This document shows, piece after piece, positions 8,369 through 17,885 of a stretch of DNA of 64,000 bases (position 1 is its first letter; every line of letters begins with the position of its first letter). The DNA is from G963556115 sp963667375 (GTDB lineage: Bacteria > Planctomycetota > SZUA-567). Below the pieces are notes generated by a model. That model worked only from the letters and a program-made list of their open reading frames with translations, searched no databases and was not told the origin of the DNA. Location of the stretch: assembly GCA_963667375.1 (NCBI GenBank), contig OY763323.1:3162001-3226000 (forward strand), given 5' to 3'. A program made the position numbers and the translations under genes.

Positions 8369-9736
8369 ATGAAATATGACTCAATTGTAATAGGCGCAGG
8401 ACTGGCAGGACTGGCTGCAGGTATTCGTCTGAGTCATTTTGACAAGAAGGTTATCATTCTCGAATCACACTCAATTCCTGGAGGCATGAACTCATATTAC
8501 ACCAGAGGTGGCCGCATTATAGATGTCGGTCTGCACGCAATGACCAATTTCTGCCTGCCGAATACGAGAAATGCCCCACTGATCAAGCTGCTCCGTCAGC
8601 TCAGAATTAAATATTCAGATCTCCAGCTTGCAGAACAGCGCTACTCTGAAATACAGTTTCCTGGTACAACCATCCAATTCACTAACAATATGGAATCACT
8701 CCGCAGCGAAATTGCCAAAAAATTTCCGGATGAACTAACCGGTTTTGATCTGCTGCGCCGTGAAATTGCTTCCTTTAACGCCACTGCTCTTGATAACGCT
8801 CCCGGAAGCGCTCTCAAAGAGTTATCCCGATTCATCCAGAACCCTAAGCTTGTCGATATGCTGCTCTGCCCAATTATGTTTTATGGCAATGCCATGGAAG
8901 ATGATATGGATTGGAATGATTTTGCGGTTCTCTGGAAGTCGACCTTTGAAAGCGGTCTGAGCCGGCCTGAAATTGGAATGAAAAATCTACTGGAGCTTCT
9001 GGAGACCAAATATCTGGACAATCAAGGTGAATTGCGCTATAACAGCCGGGTCACAGGAATACAGCGGACAAAAGAGAATGAACTTGCAGTAACCCTTGCA
9101 ACCGGTGAGACGCTTTATGCCGACAATATTTTCTCCAGTGCCAGAATGGTTGAGACCTATGAGTTATGCGGCAGCGACCATGCTGAGGATCTGGGTCGTA
9201 TCTGTTATGGTGAACTCGTGGTCTATCTTGATACCCCTCCCAAGGAACTCGGCTGCGAGCAGTCAATTATATTTTTCTCACAGAGTGAAAAATTTACCTA
9301 TAAAGCGGCTACTGAAAAAATTGACCTTGGATCCGGTGTAATCTGCATGCCGAATAACTTCAACTATACCAATGAACTCCCTGAAGGCTGTGTCCGCCTC
9401 TCATTCAAGGCCAGCTACGAAGCCTGGGCCAAACTCTCAAAAGAAGAATACCGTAAAGCCAAGGAAGAAGCTGAATCCGAACTCCTTGATTTTCTGCAGC
9501 GATACCTGCCGGCAATCAGGGAACACATAACCTTCACCGATATGTTCACACCGCTGACAATTACCCGTTATACCGGTCATAAAGGCGGTTCCATATACGG
9601 ATCTGCTGCCAAAATCAGAAATGGCTTACTCGATATGGAAGGAGTATACATTATCGGCACAGATCAGGGTTTCCTGGGAATAGTCGGCGCTCTTCTAAGC
9701 GGGATAAGTATAGTCAACAGCTACGGTCTGAAATAA
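8369..9736 (+). CDS. FAD-dependent phytoene desaturase / carotenoid isomerase-like oxidoreductase
   Basis: A 455-residue flavoprotein. The N-terminus has the dinucleotide-binding fingerprint VIGAGLAGLAAGIRLSHFDK followed by a Glu that ends the second strand (ILES), then PGGMNSYY, as in CrtI/CrtISO and related amine-oxidase-like enzymes. The C-terminus has the second FAD segment GVYIIGTDQGFLGIVGAL. The family acts on polyenes or retinoids; the true substrate is not shown because no carotenoid biosynthesis genes are present in the window. It sits between dnaA (35 bp upstream) and comEC (1 bp downstream), so it is probably cotranscribed with comEC. Confidence 0.75.
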   Translation: MKYDSIVIGAGLAGLAAGIRLSHFDKKVIILESHSIPGGMNSYYTRGGRIIDVGLHAMTNFCLPNTRNAPLIKLLRQLRIKYSDLQLAEQRYSEIQFPGTTIQFTNNMESLRSEIAKKFPDELTGFDLLRREIASFNATALDNAPGSALKELSRFIQNPKLVDMLLCPIMFYGNAMEDDMDWNDFAVLWKSTFESGLSRPEIGMKNLLELLETKYLDNQGELRYNSRVTGIQRTKENELAVTLATGETLYADNIFSSARMVETYELCGSDHAEDLGRICYGELVVYLDTPPKELGCEQSIIFFSQSEKFTYKAATEKIDLGSGVICMPNNFNYTNELPEGCVRLSFKASYEAWAKLSKEEYRKAKEEAESELLDFLQRYLPAIREHITFTDMFTPLTITRYTGHKGGSIYGSAAKIRNGLLDMEGVYIIGTDQGFLGIVGALLSGISIVNSYGLK

Positions 9737-9737
9737 A

Positions 9738-12038
9738 ATGTTCGGGAAAACACCGCTGCTCTGGCTGGTAATACCCTACCTCAGCGGTATAATTATCAGT
9801 TCTCTGCTACCCGTTGCTTATGTAGCCTACAGCATACCGCTGCTGACGCTTTTAACAGTCGGCATCGCAATACAGCAATTTACATTAAGCACAGCTAAAA
9901 ACCGGTTCTTAAAATTTTTACTTATACTGATGCTTCCCATGTTAATGCTGGGAATATATAACTATCAGCAGCGCTATCAGAAGCTGACAACACTTGCAAG
10001 AGAGCAGCTGCCGAATATCAACACTGCGGTCTTTAAAATACTGACTCCACCTGCTGCCTATATCCAGAAAAAATATCATGGAAAATGGCGAACTCAGGCT
10101 CAGCTTCTGGAAATCAACGGTAACTCCCTGAAAGAACCATTCAAAGTCAATCTCAGCGGTAAAGGTGATACCAACCTGCAATATGGAGATATACTAAGAA
10201 CGAAAACCATATTGCTTCTTATCCCGGATAAACCCTACTATAAAGACGGATTCTCACCAGAGACTTACCTTTTTTCACAGGATATAGCAGCCAACGCGAT
10301 AATCACCGGCAGATATCTGAATACTCCTTCCCAACAAATCAGTATCCGTCGCAGCCTGCAGGCAATACGGACAAAAGCGATACAAAACACCTTACACTAT
10401 TGCCCTGATAATACCGGAGCGTTTATCGCGGCCACAATTTTCGGTTATCGTCAGGCACTGGGGGCAGATATAGAGACCTCCTTTCGCAATACTGGTATCG
10501 GACACATTCTGGCCATATCCGGACTGCATATAGGTCTGATTATTCTCATAATAAACGTTATCTGTAAACGCCTGCACCTTACTCCCCGTCAGCGTGCCGG
10601 AGTAATAATCAGTGTCTGCCTGCTATTCCTCTTCCTTTCAGGGGCGAGAAGTTCGGTAGTACGTGCCAGCATTATAGCGTTTATATATCTTACGGGGATT
10701 ATAATCTTCCGTAAAAGTAATTTCATCAACTCGCTGGCCGCAGCGGCACTGCTCATCTGCCTGGTCAATCCATTTCAGATATTCGATGTTGGCTTCCAGC
10801 TTAGCTTTATATCGGTAATATTTATCTCTATACTTACCCGCCGCTTCAACACCCTGACACAACCGCTATTTTCAAATAAACACCCCGGGAAAAAATCCAA
10901 GCGGTCATATTTAAGTCGACTAACTCCTGAAGTTGCGATGCTTTTAGTTGTTTCCACCAGTGCCTGGGTGGGGACACTGCCACTTAGTGCATACTACTTT
11001 AATTCAGTATCAATAATCGGTTTTATAACCAATCTGCTGATAATACCAATTATGCCCTTTGCTATTGCCGGTGGCTTACTGCTGCAGCTTACGCCGCTGC
11101 TTCCAGTCAATGCCGCCGGATATTTCGCGACTCTCTGCTCACTGCCGACAGAGCTCATAATCGCAATCAATGATAAACTGACCGGTCTTCCGGTAACAGC
11201 CACCACTCTATTTCCACCGGCAACAGGATTAATTCTTTTATACTACATCCTATTTGCAATTGTTTTTATTATTACCGCATACAAAGATATTCCCTCAAAA
11301 ATATACCTGGCACTGGCTGCAATTGGCATAATGCTGGTTGCAGCCGTCTTTATAAATGGGAAAGCCTCCTGCCAGACCTCCCAGACCAGCATAACTCTCC
11401 TGCGCAGCCGCAACGGCGAATCAGCAGTCATACGCTACCCCGCAGAGAGCAAGGCTAAGCCAACAGCCCAAACCAATAACACCTCACTGTTGATTCAGGA
11501 ATCCGAATCCCCTGCCAGAATCATTACATACCTCTATTCTGAGCATATAAAAAATATTGACACTGTATATTATGTCCAGAAAAATCAGGAATTACCGCCG
11601 CAATATACCAAGAGACTCAATATCAGAAATCTCGAAATCATCAAATGGAAACAGAAACAGCAGTCAGTCATAACCTATGAACCGGTACCAGGAATAATTA
11701 TATCCGTCACCAGAAGTGACACCGGACAAATAAAGTGGTGTGACATAAATGCCAACAACATAGATCTGCTGCTGACCAGCTGGCAGAAGCCGGAATTATA
11801 TCAGCGTTTCTGTACTGAAAAGAGAACCGGATACGACGCAGCAATAAAAATCCTCAGAATAACCGGCAATAACCAGCTTTCTGAAACAGCTAAAAATACT
11901 GCGTTTATTCTCAGGGATAAGAATATCGCCAAAAATAAAGGCAGAAACAATTACGGTATTATTAATATCACCAGAAAAGATATTCAACTCTGGGATCAAG
12001 AGCGCTTTATCACTAACCCTTATCCGGCAATGAAGTAA
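9738..12038 (+). CDS. comEC: ComEC/Rec2-family DNA-uptake channel protein
   Basis: Inner-membrane protein that carries single-stranded DNA during natural transformation. The 766-residue protein has N-terminal membrane segments, an OB-like DUF4131 region (~residues 60-180), and the Competence domain starting at the diagnostic IGHILAISGLHIGLI, followed by many hydrophobic helices to about residue 550. The C-terminal ~200 residues occupy the place of the metallo-beta-lactamase domain of full-length ComEC, but no HxHxDH motif is visible, so the domain is absent or degenerate. ATG at 9738 lies one base after the previous stop. It converges with ispH, with the two ends overlapping by 26 bp. Confidence 0.85.
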   Translation: MFGKTPLLWLVIPYLSGIIISSLLPVAYVAYSIPLLTLLTVGIAIQQFTLSTAKNRFLKFLLILMLPMLMLGIYNYQQRYQKLTTLAREQLPNINTAVFKILTPPAAYIQKKYHGKWRTQAQLLEINGNSLKEPFKVNLSGKGDTNLQYGDILRTKTILLLIPDKPYYKDGFSPETYLFSQDIAANAIITGRYLNTPSQQISIRRSLQAIRTKAIQNTLHYCPDNTGAFIAATIFGYRQALGADIETSFRNTGIGHILAISGLHIGLIILIINVICKRLHLTPRQRAGVIISVCLLFLFLSGARSSVVRASIIAFIYLTGIIIFRKSNFINSLAAAALLICLVNPFQIFDVGFQLSFISVIFISILTRRFNTLTQPLFSNKHPGKKSKRSYLSRLTPEVAMLLVVSTSAWVGTLPLSAYYFNSVSIIGFITNLLIIPIMPFAIAGGLLLQLTPLLPVNAAGYFATLCSLPTELIIAINDKLTGLPVTATTLFPPATGLILLYYILFAIVFIITAYKDIPSKIYLALAAIGIMLVAAVFINGKASCQTSQTSITLLRSRNGESAVIRYPAESKAKPTAQTNNTSLLIQESESPARIITYLYSEHIKNIDTVYYVQKNQELPPQYTKRLNIRNLEIIKWKQKQQSVITYEPVPGIIISVTRSDTGQIKWCDINANNIDLLLTSWQKPELYQRFCTEKRTGYDAAIKILRITGNNQLSETAKNTAFILRDKNIAKNKGRNNYGIINITRKDIQLWDQERFITNPYPAMK

Positions 12039-12852
12039 TAAAAGCGACAACCTCACGCACCGCGTTCTCAGGTGTGCTGGCACCGGCGGTTATACCAATA
12101 TTATCGCAGCCATCAAAATCTTCAGGACTTAAATCAGCAACCGTTTCAATATGAATAACCCGTATACCCTTGCCCAGACCGATTTCAGCAAGCCTGCGGG
12201 TATTGGCAGAGTTTTTGCCGCCTATAACCAGCAGGAGTCCGGATTCCCGGGAGAGCGTTCTAGCTTCTTCCTGCCGCTTTGCCGTTGCGTCACAGATCGA
12301 ATCAACCACCTGACATTCCGGATAACGTTCAGCAAGAAACGCTGCGACAGCGTCAAACAATTCTTTACTGAACGTCGTCTGGGCAATAAGAAGAAACTCA
12401 TCCGGCAAATCCAGCCCTTGAGCCTCGGCAATAGAACCGATAATATATACTTTTCCATGAGCGTAGCCACTAAGCCCCTTAACCTCCGGATGATGTTTAT
12501 CACCGAGAATAACGACAGTAGCGCCTGAAGACGAATAAGCCGCTATCCGTTTCTGACTGGACAGGACATGTGGGCAGGTAGCGTCAACATACTCCAGTCC
12601 GGCAGCAACAATACTCTCCTTAACCTCCGGTGCCACTCCGTGAGCGCGTATAATTACCGTTCCGGTCTCCGGCAGCTCTGAAACAGCCGACACACCACGC
12701 CGTCGCAGATCTTCTACAACCTGCCGATTATGTATAAGTTCGCCTAAAGTATAGACCTTCCCCGTACTGTTTCCAGCAGTTTTACAGGCAAGATCCACCG
12801 CCCTGCGCACGCCCATGCAAAAACCGGCAGTATCAGCGACACGCACCTTCAT
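12013..12852 (-). CDS. ispH: 4-hydroxy-3-methylbut-2-enyl diphosphate reductase
   Basis: Last enzyme of the MEP isoprenoid pathway, producing IPP and DMAPP with a [4Fe-4S] cluster. The 279-residue protein keeps the three cluster cysteines: Cys12 (GFCMGVRRA), Cys93 (DATCPHV) and Cys187 (SICDAT), plus the substrate-binding His41 and His121 (KHHPEV) and TTFSKE. Its ATG overlaps the stop of the upstream HAD gene as ATGA, so translation is probably coupled. The 3' end overlaps comEC on the other strand by 26 bp. Confidence 0.95.
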   Translation of the reverse strand: MKVRVADTAGFCMGVRRAVDLACKTAGNSTGKVYTLGELIHNRQVVEDLRRRGVSAVSELPETGTVIIRAHGVAPEVKESIVAAGLEYVDATCPHVLSSQKRIAAYSSSGATVVILGDKHHPEVKGLSGYAHGKVYIIGSIAEAQGLDLPDEFLLIAQTTFSKELFDAVAAFLAERYPECQVVDSICDATAKRQEEARTLSRESGLLLVIGGKNSANTRRLAEIGLGKGIRVIHIETVADLSPEDFDGCDNIGITAGASTPENAVREVVAFITSLPDKG

Positions 12853-13622
12853 TTTATAATATCTCCGACCCCATCCAGAACATATGTTGGAGCATATGCG
12901 AAATTCTTCAGGTCATCCAGCTTGGTGCAGCCGGATAAAACCAGCACCGTATCAATCATGCTCTCCATCCCTGCAATTATATCGGTATCCATCCTGTCAC
13001 CGATAATAACCGTTTCCTCGCGCTGAACATTGAGCTTATTGAGCGCGTGACGCATCATAAGCGGATTGGGCTTACCCAGAAAATATGCTTTCCTGTTGGT
13101 CGAAAGCTCGATAGGCGCAATAAGCGAGCCGGTTGCCGGAGCCATACCATGCTCGGTAGGTCCGTTGAGATCCGGGTTACAGCCGATAAGTTTTGCACCA
13201 TTAATCACCAGATTAACCGCAGTCGTAATCGTATCATAATTATACCCCAGTCCTTCTCCGACCACAACGTAATCCGGATCTATATTATTCATGGTAAATC
13301 CAGCTTCGTAAAGTGCATTGATCAGACCGGCTTCACCGATCACATAGACACTGCCTTTCTTCTTCTGGCTGGAGAGAAAATAGGCGGTAGACTGAGCACT
13401 GGTATAAAAATGATCCTTATCCACATTTACCCCCAGACGCCGGAGCTTATCAGAAAGTTCCTGCGGTGAACGTTCACTGGAGTTGGTAAGAAATAAATAT
13501 TTCTTCTCTTCAGCCTCAAGCCACTGCACAAATTCTTTCACCCCGTCCAGCAGTCTATTGCCGTGATACAACACCCCATCCATATCACAGATGAATGCTT
13601 TTTTATTCTGCAGCTCTTCCAA
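12849..13622 (-). CDS. HAD-superfamily IIA phosphatase, NagD/AraL-like
   Basis: Cytoplasmic sugar-phosphate or nucleotide phosphatase. HAD motif I is FICDMDGVLYHG, motif II LFLTNSSER, motif III lies around KPNPLMM with Lys in LGKPNP, and motif IV is VIIGDRMDTDI. The cap domain (about residues 75-190) is the class IIA type with GEGLGYNYD. A strong GGAGGG Shine-Dalgarno (13629-13634, minus strand) sits six bases before a TTG at 13622; an in-frame ATG at 13640 lies upstream of that site and is unlikely to be used. The gene is in a leftward operon: M50 peptidase, this gene, then ispH with an ATGA overlap. The physiological substrate is unknown. Confidence 0.88.
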   Translation of the reverse strand: MEELQNKKAFICDMDGVLYHGNRLLDGVKEFVQWLEAEEKKYLFLTNSSERSPQELSDKLRRLGVNVDKDHFYTSAQSTAYFLSSQKKKGSVYVIGEAGLINALYEAGFTMNNIDPDYVVVGEGLGYNYDTITTAVNLVINGAKLIGCNPDLNGPTEHGMAPATGSLIAPIELSTNRKAYFLGKPNPLMMRHALNKLNVQREETVIIGDRMDTDIIAGMESMIDTVLVLSGCTKLDDLKNFAYAPTYVLDGVGDIIK

Positions 13623-13666
13623 ACCATACCCTCCTATCATCTAAGTTTTATGCCGAACCGTCCAAG

Positions 13667-14350
13667 TCACAAAAGACCTTTGAAGATGTTCAGCACACTA
13701 TCAAGAAACAGCAATAACGGTACTCCAATCACTCTGAAAATTCCGGCAAAGGCAAAATAAGCTATCAGCATCCCCGGAAGGGCCATAGACGGATTCCAGA
13801 TAATATTAAGATAAGACTTGAGATGACCACGGGGAATTATCAGACACGGAATAGATGCCCCATCCAGTGGCGGCACCGGTATAAAATTAAACACAGCCAA
13901 AACCACATTCAAATTTATAGCCATCCGTAACAGCTCATTAACCATACTGTTATGCCAGTTCCAGATACCAAACTTAACCCCGAAAACCAGATAAATGCCA
14001 AAAACGACGACAAATAACAGTGAAAGCAGCACATTGGAGAGCGGACCGGCAAGCGCCACCAACCCGAAGCGCTTCGGGTTCTGCTGAGCCCAGAGAAAGT
14101 TTAATGGCACACTGGCAAAGCCCAACGGCCAGCCGAGAAAGAAATAAGTAAGAACCGGCACAACCACCATACCGACAGGAGTGCGCCTGATATGCGGCAG
14201 AGGATTGAGCGAGATATAATACCGTGCCGTACCATCACCCAGTTTACAGGCCACCCAGGCGTGAGCCGATTCGTGCACCATAAAGCTGAAAAGAAAAATA
14301 AGATATGCCGGCAGCAGCATTGCTAAATCATATGTCGTTATATCGCCCAT
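13667..14350 (-). CDS. site-2-protease-like M50 family membrane peptidase
   Basis: Intramembrane zinc metallopeptidase family. The 227-residue protein is almost wholly hydrophobic, with the zinc-binding HESAH in an early membrane segment and the second signature NFIPVPPLDGAS, whose Asp is the third ligand, near residue 170. No PDZ or CBS domain is present, so it belongs to the short M50 group of unknown substrate. The start at 14350 (second of two adjacent ATGs) is preceded by GGAGA; upstream in-frame codons at up to 14389 lack a better site. It is the first gene of the leftward group ending in ispH. Confidence 0.83.
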   Translation of the reverse strand: MGDITTYDLAMLLPAYLIFLFSFMVHESAHAWVACKLGDGTARYYISLNPLPHIRRTPVGMVVVPVLTYFFLGWPLGFASVPLNFLWAQQNPKRFGLVALAGPLSNVLLSLLFVVVFGIYLVFGVKFGIWNWHNSMVNELLRMAINLNVVLAVFNFIPVPPLDGASIPCLIIPRGHLKSYLNIIWNPSMALPGMLIAYFAFAGIFRVIGVPLLLFLDSVLNIFKGLL

Positions 14351-14587
14351 CATTCTCCTGTCCACACCTGTCTGCGTTGCAGATAACATTTAAAAAAGCC
14401 GAATAATATTAATTAATACAAAGAGCAGCCGGTGCCGCTTCTAAAGAACATAAAATACACACTCAGCCCAGAGATTGCAACTTCCTCAACAATTACTAAC
14501 ATTTTTCTCTTTTACACTACATGCAACTACGTATAATCAATATTTGATTGATATTATTACCCTTTTAGCATAACAGTCAAGGACAGA
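14351..14587. other. divergent intergenic region
   Basis: AT-rich spacer between the leftward M50 gene and the rightward DUF3108-like gene. It must contain promoters for both directions. No other structure is clear. Confidence 0.5.
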
Positions 14588-15505
14588 GTGGCAGTGATTA
14601 ACCATAGTTTCGGCAAACGCTATAAACCAGCACCGATAATAATAATATTTATATTATTTTGCCGAATATCCTTCGCACAGGAGATTCAGGGACCTACTCC
14701 TCTTACCGATAATTCTCCGGTCAATCTCAGCGATTATGTAATTCCTGGAGAAGAACTGGGTTATACAGCCAGCTGGGCAGGATTTCCCGCCGGCAGTATC
14801 AAAACCCGTGTCTGGAGCAACTTCAAAGAGATAAAAGATACCAAGCTCTTCCTCTTTGAAGCAAATCTAGAGACCAATGACTTTGTATCCCTGTTCTACC
14901 CGATAAAGAACACCCTGCACAGTTATACTGAAGTAGCAACCGGATACAGCCGGATATTCACCCGTAAAATCAAAGAACAGGATTATCAGGCAAATGACAG
15001 GGTCGATTACGATTACACCCATAAGAATGTACTGGGCGAACCAGCACCGGAGCTGAATATTTCCGTACTCCACAACAACAGTGTGGAAAAACTGCCGCCA
15101 CGGAGTATTCCGGGTAAGATGTCCGATCCTCTCAGCTTTGCCTGGCTGCTGCGCGGGTTGAATTTCGAGCAGATAGGAACTAGAAAATCCGTTCTTATCA
15201 GCGATCGTTTTGGAACCGGAATTGTAACTCTCACCCTTTTAGCGGAAGAACAGCTTACACTTCCCGGTCTGGGGCAGTTTGAATGTCTGGTCATCAAACC
15301 CGAAGCTACTACTTACGACAGCAACCGCAATCTGTTAAAGATTGAGGGCAATGCCAGAATCTGGCTTGAAAAAAATACCAGAATTATTCTGCGCGCCGAG
15401 GCAGAGTCACCGATCGGACAGGCAAGTGCCGTACTTACCTATCACAAAGCCACAAATCTGGATCATTACCGTATTGATCAGAAATCAGATAAGGAGAATA
15501 ATTAA
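14588..15505 (+). CDS. exported DUF3108-like protein
   Basis: A 305-residue protein with an N-terminal signal sequence (PIIIIFILFCRISFAQ) and the DUF3108 pattern: GEELGYTASWAGFPAGSIKTRVW near the start, a middle section with SLFYPIKNTLHSYTEV, and ENTRIILRAEAESPIG-like end (WLEKNTRIILRAEAESPIGQ). DUF3108 proteins are periplasmic or surface beta-sheet proteins of unknown function. The GTG at 14588 follows AAGGA by four bases; a second GTG two codons later is also possible. Its TAA overlaps the ATG of kdsB by one base, so the two are translationally linked, which hints at an envelope role. Confidence 0.75.
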   Translation: MAVINHSFGKRYKPAPIIIIFILFCRISFAQEIQGPTPLTDNSPVNLSDYVIPGEELGYTASWAGFPAGSIKTRVWSNFKEIKDTKLFLFEANLETNDFVSLFYPIKNTLHSYTEVATGYSRIFTRKIKEQDYQANDRVDYDYTHKNVLGEPAPELNISVLHNNSVEKLPPRSIPGKMSDPLSFAWLLRGLNFEQIGTRKSVLISDRFGTGIVTLTLLAEEQLTLPGLGQFECLVIKPEATTYDSNRNLLKIEGNARIWLEKNTRIILRAEAESPIGQASAVLTYHKATNLDHYRIDQKSDKENN

Positions 15506-16275
15506 TGAAATTTCATATTGTAATACCTGCCAGACTGGAATCCTGCAGGCTACCGCGAAAACTCCTGCTTGACCGAAGTGGAACGCCGCTAATCAATCAC
15601 ACAGCTTTACAAGCACTGCAGATAGTCAAGACTGCCCCCGAGTTATTCTCAGGAATTACCGTCGCCGCTGATGATATGGAAATCATCAACGCGGTACATA
15701 CCATAAAAGAAAAATCCGCGGGTATTATCGACGCTGTTCTTACCAGTATCGACCATAAAAGCGGCTCAGACCGGATTGCAGAAGCAATGCAGGTAGCAAA
15801 TATTACTGCCGATGCCATAATCAACATTCAGGGTGACGAACCTGAAATACCAGTAAATACTGTAATTGATTTTGCTGAATTCATTAACGGTCTGAATGAT
15901 TTTAAAATGGCGACGCTGGCTTATCCGTTAACAGAAATGACCAGTATCCGCAATCCCAACCTGGTAAAGGTCGTAATAGGCAATAACAACAACGCGCTGT
16001 ATTTCTCCAGAGCCTCCATACCCTACAACCGGAATCTTCCTAACGGTATTCCTGATTCAGCGCTGGGGCATATCGGAATATATGCCTACAGAAGTGAGAC
16101 GCTCAAAAAATTTGTCTCTCTTGATCAGGGAATACTCGAAATGAGTGAAAAACTTGAACAGCTGCGAGCATTGGAGAATAATATTCCAATTGCAGTTCAG
16201 ATCCTGCCCCATCCTCTTCCCAAAGGAATAGACACGCAGGAAGATTATGAAGAATTCCTCTCAAGACAGCCGTGA
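15505..16275 (+). CDS. kdsB: 3-deoxy-manno-octulosonate cytidylyltransferase
   Basis: Activates Kdo with CTP to CMP-Kdo for lipopolysaccharide core assembly. The 256-residue protein begins with the nucleotide-binding motif VIPARLESCRLPRKLL, followed by SGSDRIAEAM and the metal-binding NIQGDEPEI, then HIGIYAYR and LEQLRALENNI, all as in KdsB. It is direct evidence for an LPS-bearing outer membrane. The start overlaps the stop of the preceding exported-protein gene (TAATG). Confidence 0.93.
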   Translation: MKFHIVIPARLESCRLPRKLLLDRSGTPLINHTALQALQIVKTAPELFSGITVAADDMEIINAVHTIKEKSAGIIDAVLTSIDHKSGSDRIAEAMQVANITADAIINIQGDEPEIPVNTVIDFAEFINGLNDFKMATLAYPLTEMTSIRNPNLVKVVIGNNNNALYFSRASIPYNRNLPNGIPDSALGHIGIYAYRSETLKKFVSLDQGILEMSEKLEQLRALENNIPIAVQILPHPLPKGIDTQEDYEEFLSRQP

Positions 16276-16362
16276 TTGGGTCAAGAAAATAACTTGCCAC
16301 CGATTACTATTTTTATAGAATTGATTTATTCATAACTTCGGCAAAGAAAATGACTGTTTATA

Positions 16363-16659
16363 ATGTCGAGAGAGAAATTATATTTTTATATCATAACCAT
16401 AATCTGGACCTATATAATTGCCATTGCCGGACCAATTATACTCTTAGGTGAGGTCAATCCCGGCGGCAGCGGAAAAAGAGTCTTTGAATTCTTCTTCGAA
16501 AATTTCTTTTTTCTCACGACCTATATCTTTACAGAAAGAGGTGATAAAGAAACATTTATCATCAATATGTCCTCTACGCTGCTGATAGGCTTGATACTGA
16601 GCTGGATCATTACCAGAATAGCTGTCGAAAAAGAGTACACGAGAAAAAAAGCGCCATAG
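16363..16659 (+). CDS. small two-span membrane protein
   Basis: A 98-residue protein with two clear hydrophobic segments, about residues 6-28 (FYIITIIWTYIIAIAGPIILLG) and 68-90 (MSSTLLIGLILSWIITRIAV), and a charged C-terminus. The family is not recognised. It lies between kdsB and proB on the same strand with gaps of 87 and 56 bp, so it could be part of that transcript. No clear Shine-Dalgarno. Confidence 0.6.
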   Translation: MSREKLYFYIITIIWTYIIAIAGPIILLGEVNPGGSGKRVFEFFFENFFFLTTYIFTERGDKETFIINMSSTLLIGLILSWIITRIAVEKEYTRKKAP

Positions 16660-16715
16660 TAATAGTCATTTTACCTTTTAATTTTATATTTAAAAAGACA
16701 ACAGGACTACCACCA

Positions 16716-17849
16716 ATGAAACATAGCAGAACCATACTCAAAGACGCCAAAAAAGTTGTCGTAAAGGTCGGTTCCAGCCTGCTGGCAAATCTTAGCGGCC
16801 ATGGAATCGAGATAGAATTTCTTCGTAAGCTGGTAAACGCCATAGCATATCAGAAGCAGACCGGCAGAGATCTGGTACTGGTCTCTTCTGGCGCCGTTGC
16901 TGCAGGATGTGTGGAGCTTGGACTTAACAGCCGTCCAACGACACTGGCCGAACTTCAGGCGGCGGCGGCGGTAGGTCAGTGCACCCTGATGCAGTTGTAC
17001 AAGGATTTATTCAAAGAGCATAACCTGAGTCCAGCCCAGGTTCTGCTTACAATCGACGATCTCAAACAGCGTCCGCGTTTTCTAAACAGCCGTAATACCC
17101 TGCGAGAGCTTATAAACTATAACACGATACCAATCATCAATGAAAACGATACCGTGGCTATTGAAGAGCTGCAGTTAAAGATGGGTGATAACGACGCGCT
17201 AGCGGTTTCAGTAGCACAGCTTATTGACGCAGATGCAGTAATAATCCTCTCCGATGTTCCAGGTCTGTACGACCGGCCGCCATCTGAAGAGGGAGCCAAA
17301 CTCATCGGACATGTAGCGGAAATTACCCGCGATCATTTTGAAGGAGCTTCCGGCTCAGTGAGCGGCGTAGGCAGCGGTGGAATGTCGAGCAAGCTAGGTG
17401 CCGCACTTGGCGCAGTCAGCGGTTCGATACCGCTTATAATCGCAGAAGGTAAAAGAAAGGACGTGATAAAAGAGATTCTTGAAGGTAAAGATGTCGGCAC
17501 CTTCTTTGCACCCAGACAGAAAAAAACCAGCCTGAAACGGCAATGGATTGCTTTTTCCAGACCGGCAGATGGTAAGATTGTTATCGACAGCGGTGCGGAA
17601 CAGGCACTTACTAAAAGAAATAAAAGCCTGCTGCCGGTAGGTGTAGTCCGTATAATCAACGATTTCGCAGAGGGAGACACCGTAAGCATACTCAATGAAG
17701 CCGGTGACGAACTGGCCCGCGGGATAACCAATTATTCATCTGAGGATGCCAGAAAAATCATTGGCAAAAACACCAAAGAAATCGATAATGCCTTGGAAAA
17801 ACTCAGCTTCAAGACCATTATTCATGTGGATAATCTCGTTATCCTCTAA
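16716..17849 (+). CDS. proB: glutamate 5-kinase
   Basis: First step of proline biosynthesis: ATP-dependent phosphorylation of glutamate. The 377-residue protein has the amino-acid kinase fold with VVKVGSSLL at the N-terminus, VSSGAVAAG, INENDTVAIEEL and the ALGAVSGSIPLIIAEG region, and a C-terminal PUA domain (about residues 285-375), the same layout as E. coli ProB. A proA gene is not in the window. RNase R follows closely. Confidence 0.95.
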   Translation: MKHSRTILKDAKKVVVKVGSSLLANLSGHGIEIEFLRKLVNAIAYQKQTGRDLVLVSSGAVAAGCVELGLNSRPTTLAELQAAAAVGQCTLMQLYKDLFKEHNLSPAQVLLTIDDLKQRPRFLNSRNTLRELINYNTIPIINENDTVAIEELQLKMGDNDALAVSVAQLIDADAVIILSDVPGLYDRPPSEEGAKLIGHVAEITRDHFEGASGSVSGVGSGGMSSKLGAALGAVSGSIPLIIAEGKRKDVIKEILEGKDVGTFFAPRQKKTSLKRQWIAFSRPADGKIVIDSGAEQALTKRNKSLLPVGVVRIINDFAEGDTVSILNEAGDELARGITNYSSEDARKIIGKNTKEIDNALEKLSFKTIIHVDNLVIL

Positions 17850-17885
17850 TTCGAATTGCAACTCAAAACAGCATTGGAGCTTATT

